Source: Petralouisia muris (GTDB lineage Bacteria; Bacillota; Clostridia; Lachnospirales; Lachnospiraceae). Taken from it: a DNA stretch of 64,000 nt. The stretch spans positions 62,001 to 126,000 of the forward strand of contig NZ_SRYA01000003.1 in NCBI RefSeq assembly GCF_004793545.1, in the 5' to 3' direction. Shown piece after piece: positions 52,523 through 61,845 of this stretch (position 1 is the stretch's first letter; each line of letters opens with the position of its first letter). The translations under genes were made by a program, and so were the position numbers. The notes beneath the pieces are model-generated. The model ran no database searches and was not told the origin of the DNA. It saw only the letters and a program-made list of their open reading frames with translations.

Positions 52523-52550
52523 TTATAGCACAGAAAAGAATTGGGTACAA
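52522..52550 (-). promoter_or_regulatory. Promoter of the SGNH lipoprotein gene
   Basis: On the minus strand: TTGTAC (52550-52545), 17-base spacer, perfect TATAAT (52527-52522). The predicted start near 52515 leaves a leader of about 120 bases carrying the operator-like repeats. Confidence 0.75.
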
Positions 52551-52594
52551 TCGGAAGAAGAGCAGAAAACCTACTGGAAGAAACAGGAATAATT

Positions 52595-52603
52595 TGGTAT
52601 AAT
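52595..52603 (+). promoter_or_regulatory. Extended -10 promoter for the RADAR genes
   Basis: TGGTATAAT, an extended -10 with perfect TATAAT at 52598-52603; no clear -35. A transcript from about 52610 would have a 40-base leader with AGGGAGGAATGACA before the ATG at 52652. Confidence 0.6.
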
Positions 52604-52651
52604 TTTGGGAAAACGAAAGAAAATCGGAGCATACCAGAGGGAGGAATGACA

Positions 52652-55363
52652 ATGTCAGTAATTACAATTGTAAAAGGGGAAGAATTTAAGATATCCGTGA
52701 AAGATCAGATAGAGGAAAAAGATCTGTTTGCAGATGTATACCGCCGCGCCGCAGTGATGCTGGATGAGATTGTGGGAGCTTCTAAAGAGGAAAAGGAGCT
52801 GGAGCGGACATGGTCTTGGGAACAGGGAGATTTTGAAAATAATATCATTGCATTCTGCGGAGAGCGGGGAGAAGGAAAAAGCAGTACCATGCTCACCTTT
52901 GTAAATGCAGTGTGCAGGGAAGCCAGAGAAGGGAAAGGGATATTTTCTTCCTGCAAAAATCTGGCGGATGTATCTTTTGCAGAGCCTGTTTTGATTGATC
53001 CGTCCCTGTTTGATGATGTGCATAATGTGCTGGATATTGTGCTGGCAAGAATTTTCCGGAAATTTGACGCCCGATATCAGAGGGAAAATCAATGGGAAGA
53101 CGAGAGGCGGCGGGAGGAGCTTCTGGATCAGTTCCAGGCAGTGTACCGCCAGATTTCTTTAATTAATAATCAGAAGCAGATGCTGGACAGTGAATTTGAT
53201 TATGAAGGCAATATCGGCAAATTGTCTAAGCTGGGGGAAAGCACTGGTTTGAAGGAGGAACTGACCAAGCTGATACGGGATTATCTGAGATTTATGAATG
53301 GGGGAAAACCGGGAAATTATCAGCTGCTCCTTGCAATTGACGATCTTGATCTGTGCAACGCCAACGCCTATAAGATGGCGGAGCAAATCCGGAAATATCT
53401 TGTGATCCCCTATGTAACTATTGTGATGAGTGTCCGGGTGGAGCAGCTGGAGCTATGCATTCAGGAACAGAATCTGAGGGATTTTGAGCAGATTTATAAG
53501 AACCGGGAGGAAAAGGTATACGAAAGATTGAACCAGGAAGTTCAGATCATGGCCTGGCGGTATGTGTCAAAGCTGATTCCCAGGCAGCGGCGGATTTATC
53601 TGTCAGAGGTGCAGAGTTTCAGAAATGTACGGATTATTTATAAGAATGGCGAAGAGGTGATCTGGGACAGCGGCAGCCCTTTGTCGGAAAAAACCTTTGC
53701 TTCAGACGTGTTGTCGTTGATTTATGACAGGACGGGAATGATTTTTTTTGAAGAAGAGGGCGGCAGCAGCTACCTGCTGCCGGATAATCTGCGGGATATG
53801 ATTAGCTGGATTACAGCGGTGGCGGATATGGAACAGCCCAAACATGGCGTGGTCTATCCAAAGTATGCCAGGAATATCAGGAAATTCCGGGAGTATTTTC
53901 TGCGGGAATGGGCAGGGGATAAAATATCTGACGGGCCCACATTGCTGGAATTGGGGAGTATGGATTTTTTCCATATGCATGTAACTATGAGAAGGATATT
54001 AGAAAAATTACATAAAGAGTTATATGGAATCCAGCAGCAGTGGATGATACCAGACAGGATGGACAGCATATTTCAGGTGATCGGATTGTTTACAAGCCTG
54101 GAGCAAAGCGCAGTGGATATGGAAAAAGAAGCCTATATCTGCCGGATGCGGGCTTTGTATACCATGGAGCTGAGCAGCCTGTTTCGGAGAGGACAGGAGG
54201 CGCTGATTGCCCAAAACGGCTATATCTGGGGACCATGGTTTGCTGGCGTAATTCCAATACATAATGATACCGGAATGGATCGTTCCAGATTTCCCCTGGG
54301 AACCATTCAGGCGTATAATCTGATGCTGCATTGGGTCTGCCCGGAAGCGGAACCTCTGAAAATACCGGAAAATATCAGTTCCTACCGAGTGCCGCAGGTG
54401 GGAGAGGGGGAACATCGGAAAGAATATATTACAGCATGGATGCTGCTTGGCATGTTTTCCAATGTGTATTACAACAATAATAACCAGACGGTTCTTGCAA
54501 GCAAAGAAACCATTATTTTTGACAACAGCATGGTGCGGGAATATGTGCAGATCAGTCTGGAAAATTATCTGGTGGCCTTGTGCAATATTTACAATATTTT
54601 TTACAAAGTTAACATGGAAATGCTGGGGATTAGCTATTCGGAGTATAGTGAAGTTGCGGATGAATTTTTAAATGATAACGGCGAGAAAAACAGTTATGTG
54701 GAAAAATTGTTTTCCAGCGTGGATTTAGTTTTGAGTATCCGGGAATTTTGTGCAGAGAACAGGAATTATAAAGGAAGAACGGAAGATGGGAAAGACCGCA
54801 GCATTAAGTTAGTGGATAAATTTTTTGAAAATCTTGAATACTGCATGGGGTGTCTGAAATCTGGGAATGACGCTGACGGCGAAGAGGAATGGGATTTGAA
54901 CACACTATACCTGAAACAGGGGGCGTGCGGAATTGATATCAGCATATTATATGCGGAATTATTTGAATTGTGTATTCAGAATGTTCCTTTATTAAAACAG
55001 GCGGAGGAGAACCGGAAGGTGGAAGCGATGGTATCAGAATTTCGGAGCAGGTTAACGGAGATTCCGGAAGTTTGGAGCCGTGAGGAAGTGCGTGTGTCAA
55101 AGAGCTTGAGGAATTTGTCTGCCAGCAGCGTGAAAGCGAATTTAGACAGGATGGCGTCTGCGGTGCAAAGATATCTGGGAGAGTATAAGGAAGGCCCGAA
55201 AAATGTGGATATTGAAGGTCTGTGCAGGCTGTACGGCGCAGTTGCAAGAATCTATTTGAAGAATACGGAAGGTAAGGTTTCGGCAGAGATTCAGGAAGAG
55301 TATAAAAGACTGGTTAAGGCGGCGGATGAGCTGAATCAGCAGCCGAAGCCGGAACTGCAGTAA
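52652..55363 (+). CDS. rdrA: RdrA-like P-loop ATPase of a RADAR antiphage system
   Basis: 903 residues from the ATG at 52652 (GGAGG 7 bases upstream; other in-frame starts lack spacing). The KAP/STAND-like NTPase has Walker A GERGEGKSS at about 70-78 (Lys76) and Walker B LLLAIDDLDL at about 225-234 (D230, D231, D233). A long helical C-terminal region (400-900) has no recognisable catalytic motif. Size, motif order and the adenosine-deaminase gene 13 bases downstream match RdrA, which forms a ring-shaped ATPase that works with the RdrB deaminase shell to deaminate adenosine nucleotides or RNA after phage infection. The identification rests on architecture and pairing rather than a database match. 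Confidence 0.82.
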   Translation: MSVITIVKGEEFKISVKDQIEEKDLFADVYRRAAVMLDEIVGASKEEKELERTWSWEQGDFENNIIAFCGERGEGKSSTMLTFVNAVCREAREGKGIFSSCKNLADVSFAEPVLIDPSLFDDVHNVLDIVLARIFRKFDARYQRENQWEDERRREELLDQFQAVYRQISLINNQKQMLDSEFDYEGNIGKLSKLGESTGLKEELTKLIRDYLRFMNGGKPGNYQLLLAIDDLDLCNANAYKMAEQIRKYLVIPYVTIVMSVRVEQLELCIQEQNLRDFEQIYKNREEKVYERLNQEVQIMAWRYVSKLIPRQRRIYLSEVQSFRNVRIIYKNGEEVIWDSGSPLSEKTFASDVLSLIYDRTGMIFFEEEGGSSYLLPDNLRDMISWITAVADMEQPKHGVVYPKYARNIRKFREYFLREWAGDKISDGPTLLELGSMDFFHMHVTMRRILEKLHKELYGIQQQWMIPDRMDSIFQVIGLFTSLEQSAVDMEKEAYICRMRALYTMELSSLFRRGQEALIAQNGYIWGPWFAGVIPIHNDTGMDRSRFPLGTIQAYNLMLHWVCPEAEPLKIPENISSYRVPQVGEGEHRKEYITAWMLLGMFSNVYYNNNNQTVLASKETIIFDNSMVREYVQISLENYLVALCNIYNIFYKVNMEMLGISYSEYSEVADEFLNDNGEKNSYVEKLFSSVDLVLSIREFCAENRNYKGRTEDGKDRSIKLVDKFFENLEYCMGCLKSGNDADGEEEWDLNTLYLKQGACGIDISILYAELFELCIQNVPLLKQAEENRKVEAMVSEFRSRLTEIPEVWSREEVRVSKSLRNLSASSVKANLDRMASAVQRYLGEYKEGPKNVDIEGLCRLYGAVARIYLKNTEGKVSAEIQEEYKRLVKAADELNQQPKPELQ

Positions 55364-55376
55364 GGCAGGAGTAGCG

Positions 55377-57887
55377 ATGGATATTGAAAAGGGAAATCTG
55401 GAAATTTTGTTTTTGAAAATTCCATATAATAAAATCACAGTGGATGGGGCAGCGGGCAAACGTCAGCACAATTACAGGACTGTTGATAAGAAGCTGTATC
55501 TGAAGCACGCCCGGGAAGTGTTTCCCTGTTATTCGGAAGATGAAAGGTACAATCATTATCTGAAATTACGACAGGATATGGGAAAAGGGGATTCCCAGGG
55601 GGTTTTCCGGGTGATTATGGAGCTTGCTTTTCGGCTGCTTGATTATGACGGGGAGGAGATCACCTGTAAATTTGAGGAAATGCTGCGGTGGCGGGAGCTG
55701 TCTTTTCCTCTGGGGCAGGACTTCTTTACCTGTGCCTTTCTGGCAGATCATGATTTAAAGCAAGGGCGCCAGTCCCAGAATTTTTCCTGGCTTCCGATTA
55801 TCCGCAGTGACGACAGCCGGCTGCATAATATTCTAAAGAGAGGGATGGCGGAAAATCATTTTCATCTGGCAGGCTCCACGAAAATTTTTGAATTAAACTG
55901 GGTGTCGCTAATGAACCAGATTGACGACAGGATTCACGACTTTAAGAAGCTGCCGGAGGCTTTGCAGGCCCATTCCATGGATTTGGTGGCGGCTGAGGGG
56001 AACAAAGAGAGCTTTTATGCTGAATGCCAGAGGGCGGCTCTGTACCGGGTCTATCTGTTTGCCGTGCTGAAGCAGGATGGGTGGCTGAGAGAAAAAGCGG
56101 AAGCAATTCTTGCTGAAGCAGAACGGGGGCCCATTGAGAGGCTGACGGCCAGGATTGAGGATGTGATTGTGCTGGCTAAGCATATGTATGGGGTGAAGGC
56201 AGATGGGCGCTATGTGTTGGACTATGCTTTTGAAAAGGGAATGCAGAATTACAACGCCAGAGAATGCTGTCTGCTGGCCGGGGAGCGAAGCTTTCTGTAC
56301 GAGTGTTACCGGGCGTCCGTTTCTTATGGATTTGATGAATATCAGAAAAATTTGTTTTATGTGTATCTTTCTATCCGGACTCATTTCAGAGGAGAATTAA
56401 TCCAGGTGAACCGGCAGGTGGGGTTTGCCAACTTCAGCAATTATCAGGATAGAAAAGAGACTTTTATTGAGGGAAAAAAGCCTTATGAGGAGGAGCTGAT
56501 CCGTCTGGCGTTCAATGAAACAATGCGCAGGCAGAATATTGTTTCCTTAGAAGCGCGTATTTGTCCTAAACAGAACTCCGCCAAATTATATCAGGCGATT
56601 ACAAGAAGCAGCAGCCTTGCAGAGGAAGAAAACCGGGAAAAAATTATTTATGTGCTGCATTTTCCTAAATTAAAAGATCCAGGCTATTGTGCCGGAGCGC
56701 CCAGGAATTACAATGTAAGATTGGCCGCAGCAAAACAGGCCAAAAGCATTGCCGCATTATTGGAAAAGAAAACAGGGGTGAACCAGAGAATCCGGGGAAT
56801 AGACGCCTGTTCCAGTGAAATAAACTGCCGGCCGGAAGTATTTGCCCAGACGTTCCGTTATCTGTCAGATTTGGAGTTTTCATGCAGCAATGGAACTGGT
56901 AAGAATCAGTCATTTCTGAAAAAGAAGCTGCATACCACATATCACGCCGGGGAGGATTTTCTAGATTTGGCAGACGGGCTGCGGGCCATTGACGAGGCAA
57001 TTTTGTTCTGCGATCTGAAACGGGGAAGCAGAATTGGCCATGGCCTGGCTCTGGGCATTAATCCCCATCCCTACTATAAATACAAGAATTCTGTCATGGT
57101 TCTTCCCAAACAGGTGTTGCTGGATGATATCGTATGGCTGTTGAGTATGGCGGATGAGACAGGGTGCAGTATAGACAGCCGCTTAAGGACGGAATTGACA
57201 GAAAAGTATTATAATCTTTATGAAGAAATTTTTCGGGGAAATGCGTATCGGGGAGAACGGGCCTCTGTGATGGATTACTATCAGAGCTGGAAGCTCAGAG
57301 GGGACAATCCCCAGGTATACCGTCTGGGAGAAACAGATTTTCTGAAGAGACTGGGGCAAAGCTCTGTCCGCCGGTTTGACAGGTATGTTTTTCATCCTCA
57401 GATCAGTGATGAGCTGCGTAAAACGGAATTATACCGGAACCTGTATTTTTCTTATCATTATAATGAAAATGTCAGAAAAATTGGTGAAGAGAGAATTCAG
57501 TTCAAAGTGGATCAGAGATATGCTGACGTTATCTGCCAGCTTCAGAATAAAATGATTCAGAAGCTTGTAACAAAGGGAATTGGAATCGAGACAAATCCAT
57601 CTTCCAATTATCTGATTGGAACCATCCAGAAATATGAAGAGCATCCGATTCTGAGATTTAATTCCAGAAAATTACGGGATGCGCCGAAAAATATGTCCTT
57701 GAGCGTGTCCATAAATACGGATGACCAGGGAGTGTTCGATACGCTTCTGGAAAACGAATATGCGCTGATGGCGTTGGCGCTGCGCAAGGCGAAGGATGAG
57801 AACCATCAGCCCCAGTATGATGTGGAAGATATTTATGAATGGATTGATTATGTGCGCAGGATGGGAATGGAACAAATTTTTCCCTGA
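55377..57887 (+). CDS. rdrB: RdrB-like adenosine deaminase of a RADAR antiphage system
   Basis: 836 residues, far longer than housekeeping adenosine deaminases (~340). Metal and catalytic motifs of the amidohydrolase/ADA fold are all present: HxH in ENHFHLAGS (His161, His163), HAGED (His523, with Glu525 as the likely proton donor), RIGHG (His555) and SINTDDQGVF (Asp782, Asp783). Large insertions separate them, about 360 residues between HxH and HAGED and 225 between RIGHG and the Asp pair, as in RdrB. It converts adenosine to inosine in nucleotides or RNA. AGGAG precedes the ATG, 13 bases after rdrA. Confidence 0.85.
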   Translation: MDIEKGNLEILFLKIPYNKITVDGAAGKRQHNYRTVDKKLYLKHAREVFPCYSEDERYNHYLKLRQDMGKGDSQGVFRVIMELAFRLLDYDGEEITCKFEEMLRWRELSFPLGQDFFTCAFLADHDLKQGRQSQNFSWLPIIRSDDSRLHNILKRGMAENHFHLAGSTKIFELNWVSLMNQIDDRIHDFKKLPEALQAHSMDLVAAEGNKESFYAECQRAALYRVYLFAVLKQDGWLREKAEAILAEAERGPIERLTARIEDVIVLAKHMYGVKADGRYVLDYAFEKGMQNYNARECCLLAGERSFLYECYRASVSYGFDEYQKNLFYVYLSIRTHFRGELIQVNRQVGFANFSNYQDRKETFIEGKKPYEEELIRLAFNETMRRQNIVSLEARICPKQNSAKLYQAITRSSSLAEEENREKIIYVLHFPKLKDPGYCAGAPRNYNVRLAAAKQAKSIAALLEKKTGVNQRIRGIDACSSEINCRPEVFAQTFRYLSDLEFSCSNGTGKNQSFLKKKLHTTYHAGEDFLDLADGLRAIDEAILFCDLKRGSRIGHGLALGINPHPYYKYKNSVMVLPKQVLLDDIVWLLSMADETGCSIDSRLRTELTEKYYNLYEEIFRGNAYRGERASVMDYYQSWKLRGDNPQVYRLGETDFLKRLGQSSVRRFDRYVFHPQISDELRKTELYRNLYFSYHYNENVRKIGEERIQFKVDQRYADVICQLQNKMIQKLVTKGIGIETNPSSNYLIGTIQKYEEHPILRFNSRKLRDAPKNMSLSVSINTDDQGVFDTLLENEYALMALALRKAKDENHQPQYDVEDIYEWIDYVRRMGMEQIFP

Positions 57888-57973
57888 CAGGCGTCTGCAG
57901 CTTGGAAACAATGTTGGGACAGTTATGCATGACTGTTGGCGTAAGAATGCAAAGATCCGGATAGGAGGAAACC

Positions 57974-58756
57974 ATGAATAATATAATCAAAATAATTTTA
58001 TTTGTAGCGGTTGGACTGGCGCTAAACCAGATTGTAAACCTGGCCTACCGGCTTGCGTCAAAGAAATCAAACGCCATTCATCTGCGTTTTCTAAAAAGCG
58101 CGATCAATGTATTTGTTGATATTATCATTATTTACAGTTTGGTTCAGCAGTTTGAAATCACAAAGGACATCAGCAAGGCATTGCTGCAAAGCGGTACGTT
58201 GATTGTGGCAATCGCCACCTTTGCCGCCCAGCAGGCGTTGGCGAATGTGATAAGCGGTATATCCGTTTCCGCCGCAAAGCCCTATAATGTAGATGAAAAA
58301 ATAAGGGTGCTCCAGGGCGGAACCGTAATTGCAGAAGGGATGGTAATCGATGTAACCATAAGACAGACAGTCATCCGGCAGTTTAACGGAGAGTGCTGTA
58401 TTGTTCCAAATTCCATTATGGATTCGGCTGTGATCATCAACGCCAATTATACGGAGAATGTGGGAAATTTTATAGAGGTTGTAATTTCTTATGAATCTGA
58501 TATTGAGAAGGCAATTTCTGTGATGAAGGAAATATGTGCAGAACATGAACTGGTCATAGATTCAGATAAAAGCAGCGTCACCGTCAGCAGCTTTGCGGCG
58601 GATGGCGTTACGCTGAAAACAACCATCTGGACAAAGAATTTGAACGACAGCTTCCGGGCCTGCAGCGATATTCGGGCGTCTTTGGTCAGAGCCTTCCAGG
58701 AGAATGGCATAGAGATTCCTTATCATACGGTTACAGTTCATCATGAGGCAGGATGA
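57974..58756 (+). CDS. MscS family mechanosensitive ion channel
   Basis: 260 residues. Two N-terminal membrane helices (about 3-22 and 45-65) lead to the pore helix, which has the Ala/Gly-rich TLIVAIATFAAQQALANVIS then GISV. The cytosolic beta domain starts AAKPYNVDEKIRV and the C-terminal alpha/beta domain ends in IEIPYHTVTVHHEAG. It is a small MscS of the YkuT/YggB type. It lies 86 bases after rdrB, with AGGAGG before the ATG and no terminator in the gap, so it may be co-transcribed with the RADAR pair. Whether it is a third component or a chance neighbour is open. Confidence 0.88.
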   Translation: MNNIIKIILFVAVGLALNQIVNLAYRLASKKSNAIHLRFLKSAINVFVDIIIIYSLVQQFEITKDISKALLQSGTLIVAIATFAAQQALANVISGISVSAAKPYNVDEKIRVLQGGTVIAEGMVIDVTIRQTVIRQFNGECCIVPNSIMDSAVIINANYTENVGNFIEVVISYESDIEKAISVMKEICAEHELVIDSDKSSVTVSSFAADGVTLKTTIWTKNLNDSFRACSDIRASLVRAFQENGIEIPYHTVTVHHEAG

Positions 58757-58807
58757 CGGGAAGGCTAAATTTAAATGTTTTTTGAAAAGACTGTGGAAAC
58801 TGACCTC

Positions 58808-58837
58808 ATGGCTACAAGGGAAAAAAGAAATAGCCAT
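58808..58837 (+). terminator. Possible terminator after the MscS gene
   Basis: ATGGCTA (58808-58814) pairs with TAGCCAT (58831-58837) around an A-rich 16-base loop, followed by CACTTTATAAAATTTTC. Weak stem. Confidence 0.4.
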
Positions 58838-58862
58838 CACTTTATAAAATTTTCACACAATT

Positions 58863-58905
58863 TTAGCACTCACCACTTGACGTGGCTAACAAACCGTGAT
58901 ATTGT
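58863..58905 (+). promoter_or_regulatory. clpB promoter with degenerate CIRCE-like element
   Basis: TTGACG (58877-58882), 17-base spacer and TATTGT (58900-58905). Overlapping the -35 is TTAGCACTC (58863-58871), nine bases, then CGTGGCTAA (58881-58889): the left half is a perfect CIRCE arm, the spacing of nine is exact, and the right half keeps only GCTAA plus partial match. HrcA control is therefore possible. The leader to the ATG is about 130 bases. Confidence 0.45.
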
Positions 58906-59042
58906 TATATCAGATATAGAACAACAAAGGAAATAGACGGATGCCCGCATGGCGCGGCGGCTATTTACCAATAATAGTACAGAAGCCACGCAGTTTGTAA
59001 TCAGCAGAGGGCGCAGTAATCCGAAGGGAAGGAGGAACCCTT

Positions 59043-61628
59043 ATGAACATTCAGAAATTTACACAGAAATCAATCGAAGCTATCAATGGCTGTGAGAAGC
59101 TGGCATATGAATACGGCAACCAGGAAATTGAGCAGGAGCATTTGTTAGTCTCCCTTTTGTTCCAGGAAGACGGCCTGATTCCTAAGTTAATTGAGAAAAT
59201 GGAGATCAATTTGGAGCACTTTGCCGGCAATGCCAAAAACCACCTTGCTAAGCGGGTGAAGGTATCCGGCGGGCAGATATATATGGGCCAGAACCTGAAT
59301 AAAGTATTAGTCAGCGCAGAAGATGAGGCCAAAAAAATGGGGGATGAATATGTGTCTGTGGAGCATCTGTTCCTGACATTATTAAAATACCCTAACCAGG
59401 CGCTGAAAGAAATTTTTAAAGAATACGGAATTACAAGAGAGCGATTCCTGCAGGCGCTGGCTACCGTCCGGGGCAATCAGAAGGTAGTGTCCGATAATCC
59501 GGAGGCCACCTATGACACTCTGGCGAAATACGGATATGATATGGTGGAGCGGGCCAGGGAGCAGAAAATCGATCCGGTGATCGGCAGAGACAATGAGATA
59601 CGGAATGTCGTCCGCATCCTCTCACGGAAAACCAAGAATAATCCGGTGCTGATTGGAGAGCCTGGAGTAGGTAAAACGGCAGTGGTGGAAGGCCTGGCCC
59701 AGAGGATTGTCCGGGGAGACGTGCCGGAGGGATTAAAAGATAAGCGGCTGTTTGCGCTGGATATGGGTGCGCTGGTGGCAGGAGCCAAGTACCGGGGCGA
59801 ATTTGAGGAACGGTTAAAAGCCGTGCTGGATGAAATCAAGAGCAGCGATGGCCAGATTATTCTGTTTATTGATGAACTGCACACGATTGTAGGCGCAGGG
59901 AAGACGGACGGAGCCATGGATGCAGGTCAGTTGTTAAAGCCTATGCTGGCTCGAGGAGAGCTTCACTGTATCGGCGCTACAACCTTAGATGAATATCGGG
60001 AATATATTGAGAAAGACGCCGCCCTGGAGCGGAGATTTCAGCCTGTGCTGGTGGCAGAGCCTACAGTGGAAGACACCATTTCTATTTTAAGGGGATTAAA
60101 AGACCGCTATGAAGTCTTTCATGGAGTGAAGATTACAGATTCCGCTCTGGTGTCAGCGGCAGCCTTATCCAACCGCTATATCAGCGACCGTTTCCTGCCG
60201 GATAAAGCCATTGATTTGGTGGATGAAGCCTGCGCGCTGATTAAAACAGAACTGGATTCTATGCCAACGGAACTGGACGAACTGCAGCGGCGGGTGATGC
60301 AGATGGAAATTGAGGAAGCCGCATTGAAGAAAGAAGAAGACCGTCTCAGCAAAGACCGGCTGGAGACTTTGCAGAAAGAACTTGCAGAATTGAAAAATGA
60401 GTTTCAGTCCCGAAAAGCTCAGTGGGACAATGAGAAAAATTCTGTGGAAAAAGTGCAGAAGCTCCGGGAAGAACTGGAAGCCATCAACAAAGAAATTGCT
60501 ATGGCCCAGCAGAATTACGATCTGGAAAAAGCGGCAGAGCTGCAATACGGCAAAATGCCGGAACTGAAGCGCCAGCTGGAACTGGAAGAAGAGCAGGTGA
60601 AAAAGAAAGATCTGAGTCTGGTTCATGAGAATGTAAGTGAAGAGGAAATTGCCAAAATCATTTCCCGCTGGACTGGAATTCCTGTGGCGAAGCTGACAGA
60701 AAGCGAGCGGAATAAGACTCTGCATCTGGATGAGGAACTGCATAAGCGGGTCATCGGCCAGGAAGAAGGCGTGACGAAGGTGACAGAAGCCATTATCCGT
60801 TCCAAAGCAGGAATCAAAGACCCCGGCAAGCCCATTGGTTCTTTCCTGTTTCTTGGGCCTACCGGCGTAGGAAAAACAGAATTAGCCAAGGCGCTGGCTG
60901 CCAGTCTCTTTGATGACGAAAACAATATGGTAAGGCTGGACATGAGTGAGTACATGGAGAAATACTCCGTATCCCGCCTGATTGGGGCGCCTCCAGGATA
61001 TGTGGGCTATGAGGAAGGGGGACAGCTTACAGAGGCAGTGCGCAGAAAGCCCTACTCTGTGGTATTATTTGATGAAGTGGAAAAGGCCCATCCTGATGTA
61101 TTTAATGTACTGCTTCAGGTGTTGGATGACGGACGGATTACCGATTCCCAGGGCCGTACCGTGGATTTTAAAAATACCATATTAATCATGACTTCTAACC
61201 TGGGATCTTCCTATCTGCTGGAGGGCATTGGGGAAAACGGCGAGATTCAGCCGGAATGTGAAGCGGCAGTTATGAATGAACTGCAGAATAATTTCCGGCC
61301 GGAATTTTTGAACCGTCTGGATGAAACAATTCTGTTTAAGCCTCTGAGTAAAAATGACATTGGAAGTATTATTCACCTGCTGCTGGCGGATTTGAATAAG
61401 CGTCTGGCAGATCGGGAAGTGTCTGTGGAACTGACACAGGCAGCGCAGGAATTTGCAGTGGAACACGGCTATGATCCAGTGTATGGGGCAAGGCCTCTGA
61501 AACGGTATCTTCAGAAAACGGTGGAAACTCTTTCGGCTAAATTGATCCTTGCCGATGAGGTGGGAGCCGGGGATACCATACGGATTGATGTGGAGAACGG
61601 GCAATTAACAGCAGGATGTAAAAAATAA
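59043..61628 (+). CDS. clpB: ATP-dependent disaggregase ClpB
   Basis: 861 residues, normal length. An N-domain (about 1-145) is followed by AAA+ domain 1 with Walker [11 protein letters not shown] near 205 and Walker B ILFIDELH near 275, a ~110-residue coiled-coil middle domain (about 405-515, [20 protein letters not shown]) that distinguishes ClpB from ClpC/ClpA, and AAA+ domain 2 with [15 protein letters not shown] near 605 and [11 protein letters not shown] near 675. It resolubilises aggregated proteins with DnaK. GGAAGGAGGAACCC precedes the ATG. It follows the RADAR-MscS genes but has its own promoter. Confidence 0.97.
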   Translation: MNIQKFTQKSIEAINGCEKLAYEYGNQEIEQEHLLVSLLFQEDGLIPKLIEKMEINLEHFAGNAKNHLAKRVKVSGGQIYMGQNLNKVLVSAEDEAKKMGDEYVSVEHLFLTLLKYPNQALKEIFKEYGITRERFLQALATVRGNQKVVSDNPEATYDTLAKYGYDMVERAREQKIDPVIGRDNEIRNVVRILSRKTKNNPVLIGEPGVGKTAVVEGLAQRIVRGDVPEGLKDKRLFALDMGALVAGAKYRGEFEERLKAVLDEIKSSDGQIILFIDELHTIVGAGKTDGAMDAGQLLKPMLARGELHCIGATTLDEYREYIEKDAALERRFQPVLVAEPTVEDTISILRGLKDRYEVFHGVKITDSALVSAAALSNRYISDRFLPDKAIDLVDEACALIKTELDSMPTELDELQRRVMQMEIEEAALKKEEDRLSKDRLETLQKELAELKNEFQSRKAQWDNEKNSVEKVQKLREELEAINKEIAMAQQNYDLEKAAELQYGKMPELKRQLELEEEQVKKKDLSLVHENVSEEEIAKIISRWTGIPVAKLTESERNKTLHLDEELHKRVIGQEEGVTKVTEAIIRSKAGIKDPGKPIGSFLFLGPTGVGKTELAKALAASLFDDENNMVRLDMSEYMEKYSVSRLIGAPPGYVGYEEGGQLTEAVRRKPYSVVLFDEVEKAHPDVFNVLLQVLDDGRITDSQGRTVDFKNTILIMTSNLGSSYLLEGIGENGEIQPECEAAVMNELQNNFRPEFLNRLDETILFKPLSKNDIGSIIHLLLADLNKRLADREVSVELTQAAQEFAVEHGYDPVYGARPLKRYLQKTVETLSAKLILADEVGAGDTIRIDVENGQLTAGCKK

Positions 61629-61702
61629 AAGCGATGTATCAAGAAAACCAGGATGCGCATGTTCAAAGAACATCCTGAAACAGGAACAGAAAACCGTATT
61701 GC

Positions 61703-61751
61703 AAGATACAGGATATCACTTCAAGTGTTGAGGCGTATCCTGTATCTTTTT
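61703..61751 (+). terminator. Rho-independent terminator of clpB
   Basis: AAGATACAGGATA (61703-61715) pairs perfectly with TATCCTGTATCTT (61736-61748), with an inner CACTT/AAGTG stem; T-run 61747-61751. About 75 bases after the stop. Confidence 0.85.
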
Positions 61752-61756
61752 ATTTC

Positions 61757-61807
61757 TTGACTTTTTGCATTATTTGTATTAGCATATACAATACAAATAA
61801 TGCAAAA
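61757..61807 (+). promoter_or_regulatory. GntR promoter with a perfect 18-bp inverted-repeat operator
   Basis: TTTTGCATTATTTGTATT (61763-61780) and AATACAAATAATGCAAAA (61790-61807) are perfect inverted repeats with a 9-base centre. TTGACT (61757-61762) and TAGCAT (61780-61785) with a 17-base spacer form the promoter, so the operator covers the spacer and -10. Binding by the downstream GntR protein would shut off its own operon. Confidence 0.75.
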
Positions 61808-61845
61808 TAATGAAATTGGATTTTTGCAAAAGGGTGTGAGAAATA

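Noticed and set aside
60165-60743. A 192-residue minus-strand open frame
   Set aside because: Antisense to the coiled-coil region of clpB; Phe- and Leu-rich composition comes from the reverse of Glu/Lys codons.
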